The notes: generated by a model from the letters alone, not told the origin. Positions 7,029-13,833 are shown, numbered from the stretch's first letter. The stretch is 23,580 nucleotides of DNA from an uncultured Verrucomicrobiota bacterium (GCA_938003985.1 CALKWZ010000046.1:1-23580); one strand, 5' to 3'. Numbers and translations are program-made.

Positions 7029-7954
7029 GCGGTGCGGTAATCCAGGTTGAGGAGACGGTCGAGCGCCAGCATCGACACGATGCCGATCAGGAAAATCGGA
7101 TAGCCCGAATAGTCGTGCCACAGGCCCATCGCCGTTTCCTGGCCGAACAGGGCGGCGGCCACCACCACGAGGATGATGCGGCAGACGTTGGCCAGGATGG
7201 CGACGGGCACGCCGCAGAGGAAGAGGATCCACTTCTTGGCCAGCGTCTTCTGGCTGTACCAGGCGTAGAAGCCCATCAGCGCCGTCATCGCCAGCAGCGA
7301 ACGCAGCCCGCTGCATTCGGGCGCGACGGTGAAGGCGAAGGAATTGTCCGCCGCGGAGAACAGGCCGGACCCGACCCGCGTCACGTGCAGCCCGAAACCG
7401 TTGAGGAGGCCCGCGGAAACCGCCGTGGCGAACATCCGCAGCGGCGCGGTCATGCTGTCGATGAAATTCAGCGGAATCGCCAGGAACAGGTAGCCGCAGG
7501 GGAACAGGAGCCACCGGGCGAGGCCATATCCATATATAAGGAAGAAGAGACCCCACAGCAAAACGATGAAACCGACGGCCGAAACCCGCGGCTGCTGGGC
7601 CAGCACGCCGGCCCAGTGCAGGAGCAGCGCCGCCGCCACGACGAACGTCCCGCGTCCATCCGCGCGCCGGGGCGCCGCGGCGATTTCGCGCCGCCGCATC
7701 CAGACCGCCGCCAGGCTCGCCAGCGGCAGGACCATGCAATACGAGTAGTCGTCCGTCCAGCGGCTGCGCAGCCACAGGAACAACGACCGCCGGCAAGTGG
7801 CGATTTCCTGGCTGTTGCCGTGCAGGTGGAAGAGGAAAAACAAGCCGCCGGCCACCGCCGCCCAGAAGGCGATCTCGAGCTGCGCGGCCCGCGACAAGCG
7901 CGACCACCGGAATCCGCTCCACCACGTCTTCAGTTTTTCGGCGGCTGCCTGCAT
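6983..7954 (-). CDS. Exosortase (membrane cysteine transpeptidase/protease family)
   Basis: A 323-residue polytopic membrane protein with about eight hydrophobic segments after an N-terminal soluble stretch. The exosortase catalytic residues are present: C214 in A-P-E-C-S-G-L-R-S-L-L, R259 in P-V-A-I-L-A-N-V-C-R-I and H280 in W-H-D-Y-S-G-Y-P-I-F. Exosortases cleave a C-terminal sorting signal (PEP-CTERM or similar) from exported proteins and are linked to exopolysaccharide production. The gene overlaps epsI and is first in the minus-strand run to the SDR and FHA genes. The ATG at 7954 has no ribosome site, and a candidate promoter lies so close that the mRNA may be leaderless. No protein with a recognisable PEP-CTERM tail is encoded in this window. 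Confidence 0.93.
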   Translation of the reverse strand: MQAAAEKLKTWWSGFRWSRLSRAAQLEIAFWAAVAGGLFFLFHLHGNSQEIATCRRSLFLWLRSRWTDDYSYCMVLPLASLAAVWMRRREIAAAPRRADGRGTFVVAAALLLHWAGVLAQQPRVSAVGFIVLLWGLFFLIYGYGLARWLLFPCGYLFLAIPLNFIDSMTAPLRMFATAVSAGLLNGFGLHVTRVGSGLFSAADNSFAFTVAPECSGLRSLLAMTALMGFYAWYSQKTLAKKWILFLCGVPVAILANVCRIILVVVAAALFGQETAMGLWHDYSGYPIFLIGIVSMLALDRLLNLDYRTAWTKCAHLFSGRASS

Positions 7955-7963
7955 GAGACCCGG

Positions 7964-7992
7964 AACATAGCCGATGGCCGCGGCCGTTGCAA
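7964..7992 (-). promoter_or_regulatory. Candidate promoter of the exosortase operon
   Basis: On the minus strand TTGCAA (7992-7987), a 17-bp spacer, then TATGTT (7969-7964). Transcription would start near 7957, about three bases before the ATG at 7954, which explains the absence of a Shine-Dalgarno sequence. The spacing is ideal for a sigma-70-type promoter, but the -35 box is only a partial match. Confidence 0.45.
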
Positions 7993-8007
7993 CGCGGAAA
8001 CTCCGGG

Positions 8008-8036
8008 TTGTGCCGCGGCCGGCGTTGCCCTATGTT
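8008..8036 (+). promoter_or_regulatory. Candidate promoter of the KTSC/PLD gene
   Basis: TTGTGC (8008-8013), 17-bp spacer, TATGTT (8031-8036). The predicted start near 8043 gives a short leader of about 23 bases holding GGAGGA. The -10 sequence is the same as in the divergent exosortase promoter, 40 bp away, so the two genes may share control in this 111-bp region. Confidence 0.45.
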
Positions 8037-8065
8037 CTTGCCCGGACCCCCGGAGGAAGAAAACG

Positions 8066-8896
8066 ATGCGAACGAAATGCTGGACGATGGCGGCGCTGGG
8101 CGCCGTGTGGGCGGCGGCGGCCTGGGCCGCGCCGGTGCGCGAAACGCTGGACGTTGCCAGCGACTGGGTCCACGACGTGGCCTACGAATACGAAGACGGC
8201 GCGGCCAACGGCACGCTGAGCGTCCGGCTGGGAGCCGATCCGGTCCCCGTCCGCTATTTCGAGGTGCCGCGGGAGGTCTGGGCCGAATTCCAGGCCGCGG
8301 AATCCAAGGGCTCCTTCTACGGCAAGCAGATCCGCCAGCGCTACGAGCGGCAGTACGGCAAGTCGCGGCAGGAAGTCTTCGATTCGCCGATCCCGATCCA
8401 GACCCAGATCGACGCCCTGTGCGCGTTCAACGAGGAATGCGAAGGCGTCGTGCTGCAGGCCATCGAGAAAAGCCGGGAAAGCATCTGGGTGGCGGCCTAT
8501 GCCTTCACCCGCGCCCGGATCGCGGCGGCGCTCGTCGATGCCCACCGGCGGGGCGTGCGGGTGGCGGTGAAGATGGACGCCAACCAGGCCGAATTTCCCG
8601 GCGCGCAGAAATTGATCGAGGGGCTCCGCGGCGCAGGCATCCCCGTCGAGCTCATCCATACCGCCGGCGAATATTCGGCCATGCACAACAAATTCATGGT
8701 GTTCGACCTGCGCTGGGTCGTCGCCGGCAGCTACAACTTCACCACCGTCGCCCAGGTGTCGAACTGGGAAAACCTGATCTGGATGGATTCGCCCGACATG
8801 GCCGAGCAGTACAAGCTGGCCTGGGACGCGATCGTCTCCGACGAAATCGCGGAGCCGCGGGAACAACCCGCGGCGGAAAAGAAGGACGCGAAATAG
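8066..8896 (+). CDS. Secreted PLD-superfamily protein with N-terminal KTSC-like domain
   Basis: 276 residues. A signal peptide (basic start, hydrophobic 8-21, cleavage probably after the A-x-A at 19-22) implies export. Residues about 36-94 look like a KTSC domain: Y-F-E-V-P-R-E-V-W, then A-E-S-K-G-S-F-Y-G-K-Q-I-R-Q-R-Y. Residues about 125-262 form one phospholipase-D-fold unit with the HKD motif H207-x-K209-x4-D214, followed by G-S-Y-N-F-T. A single HKD motif is typical of the Nuc/mitochondrial PLD6 group, which dimerise to form the active site and act as nucleases or phosphodiesterases. GGAGGA (8052-8057) stands 8 bases before the ATG. The C-terminus is charged and probably disordered. Substrate is unknown; a periplasmic or extracellular nuclease is most likely. 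Confidence 0.88.
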   Translation: MRTKCWTMAALGAVWAAAAWAAPVRETLDVASDWVHDVAYEYEDGAANGTLSVRLGADPVPVRYFEVPREVWAEFQAAESKGSFYGKQIRQRYERQYGKSRQEVFDSPIPIQTQIDALCAFNEECEGVVLQAIEKSRESIWVAAYAFTRARIAAALVDAHRRGVRVAVKMDANQAEFPGAQKLIEGLRGAGIPVELIHTAGEYSAMHNKFMVFDLRWVVAGSYNFTTVAQVSNWENLIWMDSPDMAEQYKLAWDAIVSDEIAEPREQPAAEKKDAK

Positions 8897-8905
8897 CGGG
8901 ACGCG

Positions 8906-8935
8906 TTGACGCCGCGGCGTCCGCGGGCTTAGGAT
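8906..8935 (+). promoter_or_regulatory. Candidate promoter of yicC-gmk-coaC-coaB
   Basis: TTGACG (8906-8911), 18-bp spacer, TAGGAT (8930-8935), with predicted start near 8942 and a leader of about 37 bases to the yicC ATG. The -35 box matches the sigma-70 consensus at five of six positions. Confidence 0.5.
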
Positions 8936-8978
8936 GGTCGCAGGATCGGCCGCGGTCGATCCGGGAACGGAACGGAAC

Positions 8979-9866
8979 ATGAGTTTGACGAGCATGACGG
9001 GTCGCGGCGCCGCCGCGGCCGCCGGCCGCCTCGCGCGCGTCGAGGTCGAACTGAGCAGCGTGAACCGCAAGCAACTCGACGTCGACGTCGGCCTGCCGCG
9101 GTTCCTCGCCGCCTACGAATCGCGCGTGCTGGAACTCGTGCAAAGCCGCCTCTCGCGCGGGCGGGTGACGGGGGACGTCCGCGTGACCTGGGCGGAAGCC
9201 GCGCAGGCCGCCGGCGCCAAGGTCGATCTGGGCCTGGCCCGGGCCGCCGTCGGCGCGCTGCGCGCCGCCGCCAAGAAACTGGATTTGCCGGACGACCTGA
9301 AAGCCTCGGCCCTGCTCTCGTTGCCGGGCCTCGTGGCGCTTGAACACGGCGAGCGCGACCTGGAAGCCCTCTGGCCGACGGTCCGGCGGGCGCTGGAAGC
9401 GGCGCTGGCGAAGCTGCAGGCCATGCGGAAAAAGGAGGGCGCCGCCCTCGGCCGCGACCTGCGGGCGCGGCTCGGGACGTTGCGGAAACTGGCGCGGGAA
9501 ATCGCCGCCCGCGCCCCGGGCGTCGCGGAAATCTACCGCGCGAACCTGCGCAAGCGGATCGCCGCCGCCTTGCCGGGCAGCGACCTCGCCGCCGACGAAC
9601 GCCTGCTCAGGGAAGTGGCGCTCTTCGCCGACAAGGCGGACGTCGCCGAGGAACTCGTGCGGCTCGACAGCCACTTCCGCCAGGCCGTCGACGCGCTGCA
9701 GGCCGGCGGCGTGGTCGGCCGCGCGCTGGATTTCCTCGTGCAGGAAATGGGCCGCGAAATCAACACGATCGGCTCCAAGGCCAACGACGCCGAGATCGCC
9801 CGGCGCGTCGTCGCCGCCAAGGCGGAACTGGAACGGTTCCGCGAACAGGTGCAGAACGTCGAATAG
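8979..9866 (+). CDS. yicC: YicC-family endoribonuclease
   Basis: A 295-residue member of the YicC/YloC family, shown in other bacteria to be an endoribonuclease. It begins M-S-L-T-S-M-T-G-R-G, equivalent to the family start x-x-S-M-T-G-F-G, and has the V-E-L-S-S-V-N-R-K segment of the N-terminal domain. It ends with the DUF1732-type signature L-D-F-L-V-Q-E-M-x-R-E-x-N-T-I-G-S-K-A-N-D-A-E, then V-Q-N-V-E. The ATG at 8979 is chosen from this start motif although the frame is open from 8934; the upstream GGAACGGAAC is a weak ribosome site. The next gene is gmk, 13 bp downstream, an order found in many bacteria. Confidence 0.95.
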   Translation: MSLTSMTGRGAAAAAGRLARVEVELSSVNRKQLDVDVGLPRFLAAYESRVLELVQSRLSRGRVTGDVRVTWAEAAQAAGAKVDLGLARAAVGALRAAAKKLDLPDDLKASALLSLPGLVALEHGERDLEALWPTVRRALEAALAKLQAMRKKEGAALGRDLRARLGTLRKLAREIAARAPGVAEIYRANLRKRIAAALPGSDLAADERLLREVALFADKADVAEELVRLDSHFRQAVDALQAGGVVGRALDFLVQEMGREINTIGSKANDAEIARRVVAAKAELERFREQVQNVE

Positions 9867-9879
9867 GAAAGGAACGCGC

Positions 9880-10521
9880 ATGAACGGAATCAAGCCCTGC
9901 TGGAACAACATCATCTTCGTGGTTTCCGCGCCCTCGGGCGCCGGCAAGACGACGCTGTGCGACAAGCTCCAGAAGGAATTCAAGGACATCCACTACGCCA
10001 TCACCGCGACGACGCGCGCGCCGCGCGCGGGCGAGATCGACGGCAAGAGCTACTATTTCATGACCCGCGAAGGCTTCGAGAAGCGGCTGGCGGAGGGCGG
10101 TTTCATCGAAAGCGCGGTGGTGCACGGGAACCTGTACGGTTCGCCGAAGGCGCCGGTGGTGGCGGCGCTGGAGGACGGATGCGACGTGCTGATGAACATG
10201 GACGTGCAGGGGGCGGCGGCGGTGCGCGACCTGATCCGGAACGCGCCGCCGGGGGATTCGCTGAAGCGGACGCTGGTGGACATTTTCGTGGTGCCGCCGT
10301 CGGCGGAAGTGCTCCGCAACCGGCTGGTGGCGCGGGGCACGGACGCGCTCGAGGTCATCGAAAAACGGATGAGGCAGGCGCGGGAGGAGATTTCGCACTG
10401 GAAGGAATACAAGTACATGGTCGTCAACGACGACCTCGCCGAGGCCTACGACAACATGCGCGCGATCATTTTGGCCGAACGCCACCGCAACGACAACCGG
10501 CGCGAGGAATACCATGCCTAA
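9880..10521 (+). CDS. gmk: Guanylate kinase
   Basis: 213 residues; phosphorylates GMP to GDP with ATP. The P-loop SAPSGAGKTT is at residues 16-25. The GMP-binding region follows (T-T-R-A-P-R-x-G-E-x-D-G-K-x-Y-Y-F), then the conserved G-x-x-Y-G-S-P-K and the lid R-N-R-L-V-A-R-G-T-D. AGGAAAGGAA (from 9865) covers the yicC stop and precedes the ATG at 9880 by about 8 bases. The end overlaps the coaC start by 8 bp, which suggests translational coupling. In many genomes rpoZ follows gmk; here it does not. Confidence 0.97.
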   Translation: MNGIKPCWNNIIFVVSAPSGAGKTTLCDKLQKEFKDIHYAITATTRAPRAGEIDGKSYYFMTREGFEKRLAEGGFIESAVVHGNLYGSPKAPVVAALEDGCDVLMNMDVQGAAAVRDLIRNAPPGDSLKRTLVDIFVVPPSAEVLRNRLVARGTDALEVIEKRMRQAREEISHWKEYKYMVVNDDLAEAYDNMRAIILAERHRNDNRREEYHA

Positions 10522-11065
10522 GGCCGCGCCCAAGGTGCTGCTGGGGGTGACGGGCTCCATCGCCGCCTACAAGGCGGCCGACCTCGCGCGGCTCATGCGC
10601 AAGAAAGGCTGGGACGTCTGGGTCGTCATGACCGCCTGCGCCACGCAGTACGTCGGCCCGCTCACGTTCCGCGCGCTCACGGACCATCCGGTGCCGCACG
10701 GGACCTTCGCGGAGCAGGATCCGGACACCTACGTGCACCTCGGCCTCGCGGCCGGCGCCGCGGCGCTGGTCGTCGCGCCGTGCTCGGCGCAGACCCTCGC
10801 GCGCCTGGCGCACGGCTTCGCCGACGACGTGCTCGGCTGCGCCGCGCTCGCGCTGGAGGCGCCGCTGCTGGTGGCGCCGGCGATGAACGTGCGCATGTGG
10901 AGGAATCCCGCCGTGCAGGAAAACGTCGCGACCCTCAAGCGCCGCGGCGCGATCGTCGTGCCGCCCGGCAAGGGCGAACTGGCCTGCGGCGACGTCGGCG
11001 AAGGCCGCCTGGCCGACCTGGACGCGATCGTGCGGGCCGTGGCGAAAGCGATCGGGGAGCGCTGA
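10514..11065 (+). CDS. coaC: Phosphopantothenoylcysteine decarboxylase, stand-alone CoaC
   Basis: A 183-residue FMN-dependent decarboxylase giving 4'-phosphopantetheine in coenzyme A synthesis. It starts V-L-L-G-V-T-G-S-I-A-A-Y-K, has the catalytic histidine H75 in Y-V-H-L-G-L-A, the P-A-M-N motif at 122-125, and the reductive cysteine C158 in G-x-L-A-C-G-x-x-G-x-G-R. These fall at the same residue numbers I recall for the E. coli CoaBC enzyme. The flavin-site segment A-P-C-S-A-Q-T replaces the commoner A-P-A-T-A-N. In most bacteria this domain is fused to CoaB; here the frame stops after a natural domain end and coaB begins 4 bp later in another frame. Confidence 0.94.
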   Translation: MPKAAPKVLLGVTGSIAAYKAADLARLMRKKGWDVWVVMTACATQYVGPLTFRALTDHPVPHGTFAEQDPDTYVHLGLAAGAAALVVAPCSAQTLARLAHGFADDVLGCAALALEAPLLVAPAMNVRMWRNPAVQENVATLKRRGAIVVPPGKGELACGDVGEGRLADLDAIVRAVAKAIGER

Positions 11066-11069
11066 CGCC

Positions 11070-11717
11070 GTGAAGGTGCTGGTGACGGCGGGACCGACGC
11101 GGGAAGCCATCGATCCCGTGCGCTTCGTCAGCAACCGCTCCAGCGGCAAGATGGGCTATGCCGTCGCGGCGGCCGCGCGGGCGCGCGGCCACGCCGTCTG
11201 CCTCGTGAGCGGGCCCGTCGCGCTCGAACCGCCGCCCGGCGTGGAAGTCGTGCGCGTGACGACGGCGGCCGACATGCTTGCGGCCGTGCAACGGCGCGTG
11301 CGCGGCTGCGACCTGCTCGTGATGGCCGCGGCCGTCGCCGACTGGCGCCCGAAGAATCCCGCGCGGCGCAAGCTCAAGAAAAGCGCCGGCCCGCCGCGCA
11401 TCGCGTGGGAACCCACGCCGGACATTCTGAAAACGCTCGCGCCGCGGAAGAAAAAATCGCAGACGTTCTGCGGCTTCGCGGCCGAGACGCACGGCCTCGC
11501 GCGCGAAGCGCGCCGCAAGCTGCGCGAAAAAAATCTCGACGCCATCGCCGCGAACGACGTCTCGAAAAACGACCAAGGGTTCGAGGCGGACCGCAACGCG
11601 CTGACGATCCATTTCGCCGACGGCCGCGCGCGGCGCGTGCCGCTCGCGACGAAAACGAAGTGCGCGGAAACGCTCGTGCGCGCGCTGGAAGAAATTTGCG
11701 CGGCGAAAAAAAAGTGA
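11070..11717 (+). CDS. coaB: Phosphopantothenate-cysteine ligase, stand-alone CoaB
   Basis: 215 residues; joins cysteine to 4'-phosphopantothenate after nucleotide activation. It begins directly with the family signature V-L-V-T-A-G-P-T-R-E-x-I-D-P-V-R-F-V-S-N-R-S-S-G-K-M-G, and has A-A-A-V-A-D-W-R-P with the nearby K-L-K-K segment, and A-N-D-V-S near 165-170. The start is GTG at 11070, four bases after the coaC stop, with no separate ribosome site, so translation probably depends on coaC. Its last 60 codons are richer in A and lysine than its neighbours. It ends the yicC-gmk-coaC-coaB run; an A/T-rich stretch without a hairpin follows. Confidence 0.95.
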   Translation: MKVLVTAGPTREAIDPVRFVSNRSSGKMGYAVAAAARARGHAVCLVSGPVALEPPPGVEVVRVTTAADMLAAVQRRVRGCDLLVMAAAVADWRPKNPARRKLKKSAGPPRIAWEPTPDILKTLAPRKKKSQTFCGFAAETHGLAREARRKLREKNLDAIAANDVSKNDQGFEADRNALTIHFADGRARRVPLATKTKCAETLVRALEEICAAKKK

Positions 11718-11736
11718 AAAAATTTTCCAAAAAACG

Positions 11737-11766
11737 TTGACGCTGTTAATAACTTCGCATTACTGT
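11737..11766 (+). promoter_or_regulatory. Candidate promoter of the lysine-rich protein gene, with ~190-base leader
   Basis: TTGACG (11737-11742), 18-bp spacer, TACTGT (11761-11766), in an A/T-rich stretch (11700-11765) that could act as an UP element. Transcription from about 11773 would give a leader of about 186 bases before 11959. The leader holds a GC-rich hairpin (about 11820-11841) and a poorly supported small reading frame, and ends in a very G-rich ribosome site. Confidence 0.45.
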
Positions 11767-11958
11767 GTTGATCAACGAGATGAAGATGACGAAAAAAATT
11801 TTGTCTGACCTTCGCGATTTCGGCTGCGCGCCGCGCGCCGAGTCCATCTCGACCTGCCATTTAAGCGAAACCGAAACACCGGACAATGTTTCCATGATCC
11901 ACTTCAAGAATACCCTGACCGCCTTGGTGCGTCAGGTTGGAAGGGGGGGAAATCCACA

Positions 11959-12054
11959 ATGGCAGTGAAGAAGGCTAAGAAGGCCGCGAAGAAGCCCGCG
12001 AAGAAGGCGGTCAAGAAGGTCGCGAAGAAGGTCGCGAAGAAGGCGAAGAAGTAA
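11959..12054 (+). CDS. Tiny lysine/alanine-rich histone-H1-like protein
   Basis: 31 residues, MAVKKAKKAAKK then more AKK/VAKK repeats, with 16 lysines and otherwise Ala/Val and one Pro. It is built almost entirely of K-K pairs every four residues, like the C-terminal tails of bacterial H1-like proteins such as Hc1/HctB. A purine-rich ribosome site (GGAAGGGGGG, about 11939-11949) precedes the ATG at 11959. Such proteins bind DNA or RNA non-specifically by charge; a nucleoid role is inferred. It has its own candidate promoter and a terminator behind it, so it is probably monocistronic. The short size makes it easy for automated annotation to miss. Confidence 0.8.
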   Translation: MAVKKAKKAAKKPAKKAVKKVAKKVAKKAKK

Positions 12055-12097
12055 ATTCTTCCCAATGCCGGACCGTGCAATGCGGTTCGGCGCATGA

Positions 12098-12135
12098 ACG
12101 GCGGTGATTCCACTCTGGATTCGCCGTCGTTTTTT
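12098..12135 (+). terminator. Intrinsic terminator of the lysine-rich protein gene
   Basis: ACGGCG (12098-12103) pairs with CGCCGT (12122-12127), with an inner TCCA/TGGA pairing, and is followed by CG and six T (12130-12135). A stronger hairpin just before it (12067-12075 with 12083-12091, 9 bp, 7-base loop) lacks a T tract and may protect the 3' end. Confidence 0.55.
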
Positions 12136-12151
12136 CGTGCCGCCGCGGCGC

Positions 12152-12180
12152 TTGATAATCGCGGACGGGTGGAGTAGGTT
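12152..12180 (+). promoter_or_regulatory. Candidate promoter of the Nfu gene
   Basis: TTGATA (12152-12157), 17-bp spacer, TAGGTT (12175-12180); predicted start near 12187, giving a leader of about 22 bases with AAAGGAG. The -35 matches the sigma-70 consensus at five of six positions. Confidence 0.5.
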
Positions 12181-12208
12181 GCGCCAACCTTTTAAAGGAG
12201 AAAACGCC

Positions 12209-12436
12209 ATGCAGGAAAAAGTCGAACAGTTCATCGAGGAAATCCGCCCCCTGATCCAGGGCCACGGCGGCGACGTGGAATTCGTTTCCATGGAAGGCAA
12301 TACGGTGAACCTGCGCCTGCACGGTGCGTGCCATTCCTGTCCCCACGCCATGCTGACGCTGAAGAACGGCATCGAAGCCGAAATGCGCGAACGCCTCGGC
12401 CCCGAGCTGACCGTCGAGCGCGTGATGGACGCCTGA
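12209..12436 (+). CDS. NifU C-terminal-domain (Nfu-type) iron-sulfur cluster carrier
   Basis: A 75-residue single-domain Nfu protein. It has H-G-G-D-V-E-F near residues 19-25, and C41-H-S-C44 within the family motif G-A-C-x-x-C-P. The two cysteines of two subunits are expected to hold a [4Fe-4S] cluster that is passed to apo-proteins. Length equals that of stand-alone Nfu domains. AAAGGAG (12194-12200) lies 8 bases before the ATG at 12209, a near-ideal site. Flanked by a candidate promoter and a strong terminator, it appears to be a single-gene unit; no other Fe-S assembly gene is in the window. Confidence 0.95.
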   Translation: MQEKVEQFIEEIRPLIQGHGGDVEFVSMEGNTVNLRLHGACHSCPHAMLTLKNGIEAEMRERLGPELTVERVMDA

Positions 12437-12456
12437 TCGTTCCGTCCTCGGCGCAC

Positions 12457-12486
12457 AAAAAGGCCGCCCGATCCGGGCGGCCTTTT
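12457..12486. terminator. Strong bidirectional terminator between nfu and the exonuclease gene
   Basis: A perfect 13-bp stem (12458-12470 with 12474-12486; AAAAGGCCGCCCG) with the 3-base loop ATC. On the plus strand the stem ends in four T; on the minus strand it ends in five T. It therefore serves both convergent genes. Confidence 0.92.
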
Positions 12487-12499
12487 GCGTGGCCGGGTC

Positions 12500-13327
12500 T
12501 CAGGCCGGCGGCGCGGCGGCGGGCGGCGGCTCGGGGAATTTGCCGCTCACCGCGTCGCGCACGATCTGCTTGGTGTCGTCCGGGAAATCGGACCGCAGCA
12601 GCCAGGTGATGAAGTTGGGATCGTGCGCGACCGTGTCGCGCAGCGACTGGCCCTGGAACTTGCCGAAATTGAAGACGATCTCGCCTTTCGCCCACTTGAG
12701 GCGGCCGGCGCGGTCGGCCCAGGACGGGTCGCGCGGATCGCAGTACTCGTTGAGGCCGTCGAGATCGGCCGGCAAGTCCGCGTACATCTTGAACTGGCCG
12801 GCGAGGACGCGGATGGTCGCGAGCACGTCGCCGAGGGCGTCGTGGGAATTCTCGTGGGCCTCGCCGCAGTAGTAGCGCAGCGCGGCGGACAGGTCGCGCG
12901 GTTCCTTGCGGAAGAAAATGCGCTGCGCGTCCAGGACGCGCCGGCCTTCGAGGGAGAACGGCCGGTTGGCGCGCGCGAATTCCTCGGTCAGCATCTGGAT
13001 GTCGTAGCCGAGGACGTTGTAGCCGGCCAGGTCGGCGCCGGCGAAATGCTCGGCCAGCGTTTCGGCCATCTCGGCGAAGGAGGGCGCATCCTGCACGTCG
13101 GCGTCGGAAATGCCGTGGATGCGGACGGCGTCTTCGGGGATGGGGATGCCGGGATTCAGCAGGTAGCTGACCTGTTCCGTCGTGCCGATGGGCTCGTAGC
13201 GCACGAGCGCGATCGCCACGATGCGGTCCGTGCGCTTGTTGAGGCCGGTGGCTTCGAGGTCGAAGACGACGAGGGGTTTGTCCAGGCGCAGGCGCTCCGG
13301 CAGGGCGGGGATGGATGGGTCGCTCAT
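12500..13327 (-). CDS. DnaQ-type 3'-5' exonuclease with ExoX-like C-terminal domain
   Basis: 275 residues. The DEDDh exonuclease fold is complete: D23-x-E25 in V-F-D-L-E-A-T-G, D109 in G-Y-N-V-L-G-Y-D, and H162 with D167 in H-D-A-L-G-D-V-L-A-T. A C-terminal region (about 215-262: F-N-F-G-K-F-Q-G-Q-S, then F-I-T-W-L-L-R-S-D-F) resembles the extra domain of ExoX-like exonucleases. The substrate is probably single-stranded DNA or RNA ends; a polymerase III proofreading role is less likely because the C-terminal domain differs. The ATG at 13327 is chosen over a TTG at 13345; neither has a clear ribosome site. It ends in a Pro/Ala tail and is divergent from the RRM gene. Confidence 0.92.
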   Translation of the reverse strand: MSDPSIPALPERLRLDKPLVVFDLEATGLNKRTDRIVAIALVRYEPIGTTEQVSYLLNPGIPIPEDAVRIHGISDADVQDAPSFAEMAETLAEHFAGADLAGYNVLGYDIQMLTEEFARANRPFSLEGRRVLDAQRIFFRKEPRDLSAALRYYCGEAHENSHDALGDVLATIRVLAGQFKMYADLPADLDGLNEYCDPRDPSWADRAGRLKWAKGEIVFNFGKFQGQSLRDTVAHDPNFITWLLRSDFPDDTKQIVRDAVSGKFPEPPPAAAPPA

Positions 13328-13410
13328 GGGTCGAGCATGGCCCAAGGCCGGACGGAGGAAAAGCAGAATCGGCGGCGGCCGGCGGGCGCCAAAATTGTTG
13401 CGGATTTGTC

Positions 13411-13440
13411 TTGCCGGGCCTCGGGCGGCTCGCGTAGGTT
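13411..13440 (+). promoter_or_regulatory. Possible promoter of the RRM gene
   Basis: TTGCCG (13411-13416), 18-bp spacer, TAGGTT (13435-13440), the same -10 as for nfu. Transcription near 13447 would give a leader of about 83 bases, long for this window, which may carry control such as RNA structure or binding by the RRM protein itself. Confidence 0.35.
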
Positions 13441-13529
13441 CCGCGACGTACCTTCCGCATATTCATGGGTCGCCGATTTGCGGGGGGCGGGTTAACCGGC
13501 GGCCCGTGGTACATGGAGTTGATAGTTAC

Positions 13530-13784
13530 GTGAAAATATACGTTGGGAATCTCTCGTTTCGGGCCACGGATGACGATCTGCGTGCGGCGTTCGAGCCGTA
13601 CGGCGAAGTGGTCTCCGCGCGGGTGATCAAAGACAAGGAAACCGGCCGCTCCCGCGGTTTCGGCTTCGTTGAAATGCCCAATCAGGAACAAGGCAACAGC
13701 GCGATCGAAAAGGTGAACAACACCGAAATCGTCGACCGCGCGGTTCGCGTGAACGAGGCGCAGGAACGCCCCCCTCGCCGCTAA
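13530..13784 (+). CDS. Small single-RRM RNA-binding protein
   Basis: 84 residues forming one RNA-recognition motif. RNP2 I-Y-V-G-N-L is at residues 3-8 and RNP1 S-R-G-F-G-F-V-E is at 41-48, with the F-x-P-Y-G-x-V segment between; the tail R-V-N-E-A-Q-E-R-P-P-R-R is short and basic. Bacterial proteins of this type (as in cyanobacteria and several other phyla) bind single-stranded RNA and are often cold-induced. The start is GTG at 13530, because it is two residues before the first strand and no ATG is in frame nearby; GGAG (13515-13518) is 11 bases upstream. It has a strong terminator and is convergent with rsmA. Confidence 0.93.
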   Translation: MKIYVGNLSFRATDDDLRAAFEPYGEVVSARVIKDKETGRSRGFGFVEMPNQEQGNSAIEKVNNTEIVDRAVRVNEAQERPPRR

Positions 13785-13799
13785 ATCCGGATTCGAACG

Positions 13800-13833
13800 A
13801 ACCCCGGCGGGTTTTCCCCCGCCGGGGTTTTTT
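13800..13833. terminator. Bidirectional terminator between the RRM gene and rsmA
   Basis: A 12-bp stem AACCCCGGCGGG (13800-13811) with CCCGCCGGGGTT (13818-13829), a 6-base loop, and T through 13833 on the plus strand. On the minus strand the stem ends in only two T, so termination of rsmA is less certain. Confidence 0.88.

Noticed and set aside
6258..7925. 555-codon frame containing EpsI with a long N-terminal extension
   Set aside because: The first 299 codons are an out-of-frame shadow of the exosortase gene, full of Arg/Ala/Gly/Pro.
11040..11075. Frameshift in a fused coaBC gene
   Set aside because: Both proteins begin or end at natural domain limits and stand-alone forms are known, so a true split is preferred; read support should still be checked.
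11765..11968. 67-codon open frame between coaB and the lysine-rich gene
   Set aside because: Its GTG lies in the candidate -10 box, the inner ATG (11780) has no ribosome site, and the protein has no recognisable feature. It overlaps the lysine-rich start by 10 bp in another frame. A leader peptide is possible but not supported.
12067..12091. Hairpin after the lysine-rich gene as terminator
   Set aside because: A good 9-bp stem but no T tract; the following hairpin with six T is the better candidate.
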